DNA of 11,033 bases. It comes from Betaproteobacteria bacterium (GTDB lineage Bacteria > Pseudomonadota > Gammaproteobacteria > Burkholderiales > SG8-39). The stretch spans positions 1 through 11,033 of the forward strand of contig JAFAGU010000313.1 of NCBI GenBank assembly GCA_019237595.1, read 5' to 3'. Made by a program: the position numbers and the translations under genes. The notes beneath the pieces are model-generated. The model saw only the letters and a program-made list of their open reading frames with translations. It did not search any database and was not told the origin of the DNA. Shown here piece after piece: positions 5,904 to 11,033 of the stretch (position 1 is the stretch's first letter; every line of letters starts with the position of its first letter).

Positions 5904-7078
5904 GGTTCTGTCTTTATCTCGTTCTCACCCTCTCGGCGGCGAGCCTCCAGGCGCAAACGATCAAGCTGGGCGAGCTGAACAGCTACAAGGTGTTCCCCGC
6001 ATTCCTCGAACCTTACAAGAAAGGCATGGAGCTCGCTCTCGAGGAAATCAACGCCAAGGGCGGCGCCGGAGGACACAAGCTCGAGCTGGTCATCCGCGAC
6101 GACGGCGGCACGCCGGGCGACGCGGTGCGCGTGGCGGAGGAGCTCATCGCGCGCGAGAAAGTGGACCTCCTGATGGGCACCTTCGCGTCGAACGTCGGGC
6201 TGGCGGTGGCGAATCTCGCCAATCAGCGCAAAGTCGTGTTCCTCGCCTCGGAACCCTTGACCGACAAGCTGGTTTGGGAGGACGGGAACCCCTACACGTT
6301 CCGCCTGCGTCCCTCCACCTACATGCAGGTCGCCATGCTCATCCCCGAAGCGGCGAAGCTGCGCAAGAAGCGCTGGGCGCTCGTCTATCCGAACTACGAG
6401 TACGGCCAATCCGCCGCCGCGTCGTTCAAGAAGCTCCTCGCGCGCGCACAGCCGGACGTGGAATTCGTCGCGGAGCAGGCCACGCCCCTCAACAAGATCG
6501 ACGCCGGGGCCGTCACGCAGGCGCTCGCCGACGCGAAGCCCGATGCCATCTTCAGCGCTCTCTTCGCCGTCGACCTCCAGAAGTTCGTGCGCGAAGGGAA
6601 TACCCGCCGCCTGTTTGCGGGCCGGCCGGTCTTCAACCTGCTCGCGGGAGAGCCCGAATATCTCGATCCGCTGAAGGACGAGACGCCGGAAGGGTGGTGG
6701 GTGACCGGCTACCCGTGGAAGGAGATCGACACGCCTGCGCACCGGCGCTTCCGCGACGCTTATCGCAAGCGCTGGAACGACTACCCGCGTGCCGGATCGG
6801 TCGTCGGCTACACCGCCGTCTACAGCGCGGCCGGTGCCATCGCCAAGGCAGGGGGCGCGGGCGCCGACCGTCTCATCGCCGCCCTGAAGGGACTCCAGGT
6901 CGACATGCCGTTCGCGACGATCGCCTACCGCGCGCTCGACCATCAATCCACCATGGGCGCCTACATCGGCCGCCTCGCGAAGAAGGACGGACAGGGCACG
7001 ATGGTCGACTGGCGCTACGTCGACGGCGCTTCCGTGCAGCCGCCGGACGCCGAAGTCCGGGCCCTGCGCAAAGAGTAG
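5900..7078 (+). CDS. Periplasmic substrate-binding protein of a Liv/HAAT-type ABC importer
   Basis: A 392-residue Peripla_BP_6-type protein that captures the substrate in the periplasm and hands it to the fused permease. A signal peptide is visible: hydrophobic residues ~4-14 and a probable signal-peptidase I site after SLQA (residue 18), giving mature QTIKLGELNSYK. Two alternating lobes follow. Family-typical stretches include ALEEINAKGG, IRDDGGTPGDAVRVAEELI, the lobe-1 segment LMGTFASNVGLAVANLA, ALVYPNYEYGQSAAASFK, and near the end DHQSTMGAYIG and MVDWRYVDGA. The RPSTYMQ and ASEPLTDK segments place it in a sub-family common in Burkholderiales next to liv cassettes whose ligands are mostly untested, so branched-chain amino acids should not be assumed. 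ATG 5900 follows GGAGGG closely and overlaps the RHH stop codon by 4 bp. The permease gene begins 12 bp after the TAG. Confidence 0.92.
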   Translation: MRFCLYLVLTLSAASLQAQTIKLGELNSYKVFPAFLEPYKKGMELALEEINAKGGAGGHKLELVIRDDGGTPGDAVRVAEELIAREKVDLLMGTFASNVGLAVANLANQRKVVFLASEPLTDKLVWEDGNPYTFRLRPSTYMQVAMLIPEAAKLRKKRWALVYPNYEYGQSAAASFKKLLARAQPDVEFVAEQATPLNKIDAGAVTQALADAKPDAIFSALFAVDLQKFVREGNTRRLFAGRPVFNLLAGEPEYLDPLKDETPEGWWVTGYPWKEIDTPAHRRFRDAYRKRWNDYPRAGSVVGYTAVYSAAGAIAKAGGAGADRLIAALKGLQVDMPFATIAYRALDHQSTMGAYIGRLAKKDGQGTMVDWRYVDGASVQPPDAEVRALRKE

Positions 7079-7090
7079 ACCGCGGCCGGC

Positions 7091-8908
7091 GTGAGCGCCT
7101 CCGCCGTGCTCCTGCAGTTCCTGAACGGCCTCGCCGGCGCGAGCTCGCTCTTCCTGCTCGCCTCGGGGCTCTCCCTCATCTTCGGCGTCACGAGGGTCGT
7201 CAATTTCGCGCACGGATCGCTCTACATGCTCGGCATGTACCTCGCCGTCTTCCTCGCGCCGCGCATCGGATTCTGGCCCGCGCTGCCGGTCACCGCGCTC
7301 GCCCTTGCTTTCGTCGGCGCGGCTGCGGAACTCGTCGTGCTGCGGCGCTTGCGCCATGCCCCGGAGCTGCTCCAGCTCCTCGCAACCTTTGCCCTCGTGC
7401 TCCTCGCTCGCGACTTCGCGCTCTGGACCTGGGGGCCGGAGGACATGCTGGGTCCGAGGCCGCCCGGACTCTCGGGCGCCTTCGAGGTCGGCAATGGACG
7501 GTTTCCGGAGTACGACGCGTTCCTTTGCCTGCTCGGGCCATCCGTATTCGTCGCGCTGACGCTCGTCCTGCGCCGCACGCGCTGGGGCGTGCTGGTGCGG
7601 GCGGCGACTGAGGATCGCGAGATGACCGGCGCGCTCGGCGTGAACGAGCGGTGGCTTTTCACCGGCGTCTTCGCTGTCGGCGCCGCGCTCGCGGGCCTGG
7701 GCGGCGCGACCGCGATCCCGCGGGAGCCGGCGAGCCTCGGCGTCGACCTTGCGGCGATCGCGGACGCCTTCGTCGTGGTCGTGGTCGGCGGGCTTGGCTC
7801 GATTCCCGGCGCCTTCCTTGCGGCGCTGGTCGTCGGGGAGGTCAAGGCGTTCTGCATCGCGCTCGGACTCGAGCGGCTGGTGCTCGGCGTCGAGTTCATC
7901 GTCATGGCGATCGTGCTCGTCGGGCGTCCCTGGGGACTTCTCGGAAGGCCGCCGGCGCGCGCGGTGCCGCGGCGCATGGACGATGCCGGGTTCGCGCTCG
8001 ACGGGCGTGAACGCTTGCTCGCGTCAGTGGCAGCCGCACTGCTCCTCCTCGCACCGCTCGTTGCCAGCGAATACTCGATGGTGCTCCTCACCGAAATCGC
8101 CGTATTGGCGCTCTTCGCGGCGAGCCTCCATCTTCTTCTCGGCCCCGGCGGGATGGTTTCGTTCGGGCATGCCGCGTACTTCGGCATCGGCGCGTACGCG
8201 GCGGGAATTCTCCTTCTCAAGGAAGGCTGGCCCGCATGGGCGGCGCTCGCAGCGGCGCCCGCGGCTTCCTTCGCCGCTGCCATGATCGCAGGCGCCCTTT
8301 GCGCGCGGCTTTCCGACGTCTATCTCGCCATGCTGACCCTCGCGCTCGCGCAGATCGCCTGGTCGATCGCCTACCAGTGGGACTCGCTCACCGGCGGCTC
8401 GAACGGCCTCATCGGCTTATGGCCGAAAGGCGCTCTCGCCGACGTGCATGCGTACTACTCCGCCGCGCTCGCGCTCGCCGGCGGCGCGATTCTCTTCATC
8501 TGGCGCGCGGTCGGGTCCCCGTTTGGGTTCGCGCTGCGGGCAAGCCGCGACTCGCAGGCGCGTGCCGAGACAGTCGGAATCGATGTGCGGGCGACGCAAT
8601 GGATCGCCTTCAGCGCCGCGGGGCTCTTTGCGGGGCTCGCTGGCGGGCTCTACGCGTTCTCGAAAGGGTCGATCTCGCCCGAGTCGCTCGACGTGACTCG
8701 TTCCGTGGACGGGCTCGTCATGGTGCTGCTCGGAGGCGTGCAATCCCTCCTCGGGCCGCCGGTGGGAGCAGCACTCCTGACGTGGCTCCAGGACATGCTC
8801 GCCCGCGAAGTGCCGTACTGGCGAGCGGCCATCGGCGCCACGGTACTAGCGCTCGTCCTGCTCTTGCCGCAGGGAGTGGCCGGCCTCGTGGGGCGCAGGC
8901 CGCAATGA
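7091..8908 (+). CDS. Fused LivH-LivM permease of an ABC importer
   Basis: A 605-residue inner-membrane protein carrying both permease subunits of a HAAT-type ABC importer in one chain. Residues 1-~284 are LivH-like (LIFGVTRVVNFAHGSLYMLG near 28-48; the ATPase-facing loop RAATEDREMTGALGV; VVVVGGLGSIPGAFLAALVVG). A polar linker (~285-305, PPARAVPRRMDD) follows. Residues ~306-605 are LivM-like (GPGGMVSFGHAAYFGIGAYAA; LTGGSNGLIGL; RASRDSQARAETVGI; VMVLLGGVQSLLGPPVGA). Each half has several hydrophobic membrane segments. A single chain supplying both halves enforces 1:1 stoichiometry; the separate livH/livM arrangement is the textbook case. The GTG start at 7091 has no obvious Shine-Dalgarno; GTG 7106 is an alternative five codons in. 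Its TGA overlaps the livG ATG (ATGA, 8905-8908). Confidence 0.92.
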   Translation: MSASAVLLQFLNGLAGASSLFLLASGLSLIFGVTRVVNFAHGSLYMLGMYLAVFLAPRIGFWPALPVTALALAFVGAAAELVVLRRLRHAPELLQLLATFALVLLARDFALWTWGPEDMLGPRPPGLSGAFEVGNGRFPEYDAFLCLLGPSVFVALTLVLRRTRWGVLVRAATEDREMTGALGVNERWLFTGVFAVGAALAGLGGATAIPREPASLGVDLAAIADAFVVVVVGGLGSIPGAFLAALVVGEVKAFCIALGLERLVLGVEFIVMAIVLVGRPWGLLGRPPARAVPRRMDDAGFALDGRERLLASVAAALLLLAPLVASEYSMVLLTEIAVLALFAASLHLLLGPGGMVSFGHAAYFGIGAYAAGILLLKEGWPAWAALAAAPAASFAAAMIAGALCARLSDVYLAMLTLALAQIAWSIAYQWDSLTGGSNGLIGLWPKGALADVHAYYSAALALAGGAILFIWRAVGSPFGFALRASRDSQARAETVGIDVRATQWIAFSAAGLFAGLAGGLYAFSKGSISPESLDVTRSVDGLVMVLLGGVQSLLGPPVGAALLTWLQDMLAREVPYWRAAIGATVLALVLLLPQGVAGLVGRRPQ

Positions 8909-9642
8909 AACTGGAGGTCCGCGAGCTTCGCAAGTCTTATGGCGCCTTCGCCGCGCTCCGCGGCGTGTCGTTCGAGGTCCGCTCGGGGGAACGCGTGGCG
9001 ATGATCGGGCCGAACGGCGCCGGAAAGAGCACGTGCTTCAACGTGGTGAACGGCCAGCTTCGCCCGGATGCCGGCACCGTGCGCCTTGACGATATCGATG
9101 TCTCCGGCCGAGCGCCGCGCCACCTTGCCCGGCTGGGAATCGGACGCACGTTCCAGACGGCTGAAACCTTCGCCTCGATGAGCGTGCGAGAGAACGTCCA
9201 GCTTGCACTCCTTTCCCATCGAGGCCGTTGCGGCTCATTGGTCGCAAACGCGAGGTGCGCATTCGTCGCCGAAGCGCAGGCGCTACTCGAGCGCGTCGGC
9301 CTCGCGGCCCAGGCCGATCGCGCTTCCGCCTCGCTCGCCTATGCTGACCTCAAGCGTCTGGAGCTGGCCCTTGCGCTCGCGGGGGAGCCGAAGCTCCTGC
9401 TCATGGATGAGCCGACTGCGGGCATGGCGCCGCAGGAGCGCAGCGAGCTCATGCGGCTCGTCGTCGAGCTTGCCGAGCGGGATTCGACCGCGGTGCTCTT
9501 CACCGAGCACGACATGGACGTGGTCTTCGGCTTCGCGACGCGCGTGCTCGTCCTGCATGCAGGGGCGCTCATCGCCTCTGGGACTCCTGAAGCGGTGCGC
9601 GCGGATCCGCGCGTACGGGAGGTCTACCTTGGCTCTGCTTGA
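8905..9642 (+). CDS. livG: LivG-type ATPase of the ABC importer
   Basis: A 245-residue cytoplasmic ABC ATPase that powers the fused permease. Walker A GPNGAGKST (35-43), Q-loop Q84 (RTFQTAETF), Walker B LLLMDEP (164-170) with catalytic E169, D-loop AGMAP, and switch histidine H202 (FTEHDMDVVF) are all present. The signature is LAYADLKRLELALAL (from 144) rather than LSGGQ-like: the second glycine of the usual LSYGE is alanine here. I recall similar YADLKR variants in other LivG proteins, so this is probably functional, but it matters because the partner ATPase has lost its own signature to a stop codon. The RTFQT segment after the Q-loop and the 245-residue length fit LivG rather than LivF. 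ATG 8905 overlaps the permease stop by 4 bp; its own stop lies inside the livF start region (14-bp overlap). Confidence 0.92.
   Translation: MKLEVRELRKSYGAFAALRGVSFEVRSGERVAMIGPNGAGKSTCFNVVNGQLRPDAGTVRLDDIDVSGRAPRHLARLGIGRTFQTAETFASMSVRENVQLALLSHRGRCGSLVANARCAFVAEAQALLERVGLAAQADRASASLAYADLKRLELALALAGEPKLLLMDEPTAGMAPQERSELMRLVVELAERDSTAVLFTEHDMDVVFGFATRVLVLHAGALIASGTPEAVRADPRVREVYLGSA
9617..9622 (+). promoter_or_regulatory. Ribosome binding site deciding the livF TTG start
   Basis: GGGAGG lies six bases before TTG 9629, within the end of livG. It supports the unusual TTG start, which gives the family-typical beginning MALLEVRSLAAGYG. Confidence 0.75.
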
Positions 9643-10306
9643 GGTCCGTTCCCTCGCTGCCGGCTACGGCCGCGCTCGCGTCCTTTTCGGCCTCGACCTC
9701 GAGGTCGACCGCGGCGAGGCGGTCGTCCTGCTCGGGCGGAACGGAGCGGGAAAATCCACCACGCTGAAGGCCATCATGCGGCTGCTTTCGCCCAGGGAAG
9801 GCAGCGTGCGGTTCGGCGGGCGCGAGCTCGCCGGCCTCGAGCCTTTCGAGGTCGCGAGGCTGGGCGTCGGCTACGTGCCGGAGGATCGGCGCATCTTCAG
9901 CGAACTCACCGTGGCGGAGAATCTCGCAGTCGGCCAGCGCAAGGGTCGCGAAGCGTGGTCGGCCGAGCGCGTCTATGAGCTCTTCCCTGCCCTGCGCGAG
10001 CGCCGCGGACAGCGTGCCTGGCAGCTATAAGGCGGCGAACAGCAGATGCTCACCATCGGGCGCACGCTGATGGGAAACCCGCAGCTCCTGCTCCTCGACG
10101 AACCGTCCGAGGGCCTCGCGCCTCGCGTCGTCGACGAGCTTGCCCGCGCGCTCGAGGCGCTGAAGGCCTCCGGACTGAGCCTGCTTCTCAGCGAGCAGAA
10201 CGCTGCGTTCGCCGCCCGCCTCGCGGAGCGGGCCTATCTGCTTTCGCAGGGAAGAATCGCCGGCACGGGAGATGTGCGCGAGTTGCGAGACAATCTCTTC
10301 CGATGA
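9629..10306 (+). pseudogene. livF: LivF-type ATPase interrupted by an in-frame TAA in the ABC signature
   Basis: A second ABC ATPase of the importer; intact it would have 225 residues, slightly short for LivF (usually ~235). Walker A GRNGAGKST (36-44), Q-loop-region GYVPEDRRIF (81-90) and LTVAENLAVG (93-102) precede RAWQL, and then codon 134 is TAA (10028-10030). Reading continues in the same frame with GGEQQMLTIGRTLMGNP, Walker B LLLLDEP (153-159), the LivF-typical SEGLAP and LLSEQN, and ends at TGA 10304-10306. The TAA replaces the serine of LSGGEQQ; from TCA it is a single C-to-A change. The preceding CTA leucine codon also looks out of place in so GC-rich a gene. No frameshift is needed, and both halves are otherwise well conserved, so the change is recent, or an assembly/sequencing error. 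Restart at ATG 10046 would give an 86-residue fragment with Walker B only. Confidence 0.85.
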
Positions 10307-10851
10307 AGCGCCACGGCCTCCTCCTCAACGTGACCGAGCCGCCGCCGCACATGGAGGAGGAGTTCAACGCCTGGTACGACGAGGAGCACTTTCCCGAGCG
10401 GCTCGCCATTCCAGGTTTTCGCTCGGCGCGCCGATGGGTGGCGGATGCACCGTCGGGGAGCGGGAAATACCTCGCCACGTACGAGCTCGACTCCGTCGCC
10501 GTGCTCCAGTCCCGTGAGTACCTGTCGCGTTTTGAGAATCCGACGCCGTGGTCGAGGCGTTGCCTAGGCAAGGCGGTCGTCTTTCGCCGCTGGGCGCTCG
10601 AGCAGGTGAGCCCGGGCGCCGCCGACCCTCATCCCGCCGCGAAAGGCGTGCTCTTCGCCTGCGGCGGCGCGTCTCTCGATCGCCTGGTCGTGGCCGGCGC
10701 CCTCCAGGGTCGCCATTTCGTCGCCTCGTCGGGCGAGCCGGCGCATGTGGCGCTCTTCGACCTCGCGTGGCCGGCGCTGCACGATCCGCTTCCGCTCGAG
10801 GCGGGAGAGGAAGCGCGGCTGTATCGGGCCTATCCGGGTCCTCGCGCATGA
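10303..10851 (+). CDS. EthD-like dimeric alpha/beta-barrel protein of unknown function
   Basis: A 182-residue cytoplasmic protein. The first half carries a pattern typical of small dimeric alpha/beta (ferredoxin-like) barrel proteins related to EthD: FNAWYDEEHFPERLAIPGF (21-39), then ARRW, and a later strand KYLATYELDS (55-64). The second half (~112-182: GVLFACGG and HVALFDLAWPALHD) may be a degenerate second copy of the same fold, but I see no second WYDEEH motif. The function is unknown; relatives sit in degradative gene clusters, and the conserved H29 is a candidate active-site residue. The start ATG 10303 overlaps the livF TGA (ATGA) and lacks a clear Shine-Dalgarno, implying translational coupling to livF. 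Its own stop overlaps the next gene's ATG. Recognition of the fold is by pattern only. Confidence 0.6.
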   Translation: MKRHGLLLNVTEPPPHMEEEFNAWYDEEHFPERLAIPGFRSARRWVADAPSGSGKYLATYELDSVAVLQSREYLSRFENPTPWSRRCLGKAVVFRRWALEQVSPGAADPHPAAKGVLFACGGASLDRLVVAGALQGRHFVASSGEPAHVALFDLAWPALHDPLPLEAGEEARLYRAYPGPRA

Positions 10852-11033
10852 TCGCCCTCGACTGGCCCGCGACGCGCTTCGCGTGGCTCTCCGTCGCGAC
10901 GGCGATCGCGACGCTCGCCCTCAAATGGGCGGCGTGGTGGCTGACCGGCTCCGTCGGCCTGCTTTCGGACGCGCTGGAGTCCTTCGTCAACCTCGGCGCG
11001 GCGCTCCTCGCGCTGTGGATGCTCCGCCTCGCC
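10848..11033 (+). CDS. Cation diffusion facilitator transporter, partial N-terminus
   Basis: The first 62 codons of a membrane protein that runs off the right edge. Residues 12-32 and 33-60 form two hydrophobic segments; the stretch SVGLLSDALESFVNLGAALL is characteristic of the first two helices of the CDF family (CzcD/FieF/ZitB type), which export Zn2+, Fe2+, Mn2+ or similar ions by proton antiport. In FieF the site in this second helix is D-x3-D and in zinc CDFs H-x3-D; here the equivalent positions read E44-x3-N48. The metal is therefore not assignable from the visible part. ATG 10848 overlaps the preceding TGA by 4 bp, so it appears to be the last visible gene of the transporter operon although a metal exporter has no obvious link to the importer. 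Confidence 0.8.
   Translation, partial: MIALDWPATRFAWLSVATAIATLALKWAAWWLTGSVGLLSDALESFVNLGAALLALWMLRLA

Noticed and set aside
5700..7078. RHH protein as the antitoxin of a toxin-antitoxin pair
   Set aside because: The neighbouring gene encodes an exported binding protein, not a toxin-like small protein, so a regulator role fits better.
5777..7357. 526-codon minus-strand frame opposite the binding protein
   Set aside because: There is no domain or start-site support; the plus strand encodes a convincing periplasmic protein with a signal peptide.
10028..10030. Recoding of TAA (special amino acid or programmed readthrough) in livF
   Set aside because: TAA is not a known selenocysteine or pyrrolysine codon, and nothing beside it resembles a recoding element; mutation or sequence error is simpler.
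10046..10306. An independent 86-residue gene starting at ATG 10046
   Set aside because: It is the C-terminal part of LivF in the same frame as the upstream part, holding Walker B without a nucleotide-binding Walker A.
1..11033. Mobile element, CRISPR array, tRNA or rRNA
   Set aside because: I saw no transposase or integrase motifs, no regularly spaced direct repeats and no RNA gene patterns; composition is even apart from the short AT-rich operator.

Overview
The window is GC-rich (roughly two thirds G+C) and almost entirely coding. It reads like the chromosome of an aerobic betaproteobacterium, probably Burkholderiales or a related uncultured lineage. The grounds are the residue patterns of dadA, the HSD10-type dehydrogenase and the periplasmic binding protein, plus GTG/TTG starts and tight ATGA overlaps. 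This lineage call is an inference from recalled family patterns; no search was run. I see no rRNA, tRNA, CRISPR array, insertion sequence or phage gene.

Left part (1-2213): a D-amino-acid dehydrogenase gene (dadA, minus strand, cut by the window start) diverges from a gamma-class carbonic anhydrase-like gene, with only 17 bp between the two start codons. The anhydrase gene then converges tail to tail, with an 8-bp overlap, on a minus-strand short-chain dehydrogenase that closely resembles human HSD17B10 and acts on 3-hydroxyacyl-CoA.

Middle (2214-5667): a 70-bp divergent spacer with a 16-bp interrupted palindrome leads into a giant flavoprotein gene. Its product of about 1127 residues joins, in one chain, a GltD/NfnL-type part (N-terminal cysteine clusters, two dinucleotide folds) and a PyrK/NfnS-type part (FAD/NAD domain and a terminal 2Fe-2S cysteine set). 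A further ~215 residues at the N-terminus I cannot assign. It looks like a single-chain relative of the NfnAB/SudAB electron-transfer enzymes.

Right part (5673-11033): a near-perfect 28-bp palindrome sits on a promoter and touches the start codon of a 67-residue ribbon-helix-helix (RHH) protein. That gene heads a tightly packed operon: periplasmic binding protein, a fused LivH-LivM permease, the LivG ATPase, the LivF ATPase, an EthD-like dimeric alpha/beta-barrel protein, and the start of a cation diffusion facilitator. Five junctions have start and stop codons that overlap; the sixth gap is 12 bp. The LivF gene carries an in-frame TAA exactly at the serine of its ABC signature motif, so it is either broken, recently mutated, or a sequencing artefact.

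Taken together, the genes point to uptake and catabolism of amino acids or other small organic acids: a HAAT/Liv-type importer, a D-amino-acid dehydrogenase, and an acyl-CoA-chain dehydrogenase of the kind used in isoleucine breakdown. The transporter's substrate cannot be read from the sequence. The most notable items are the fused Nfn-like flavoprotein, the RHH gene with its operator, and the LivF nonsense codon.
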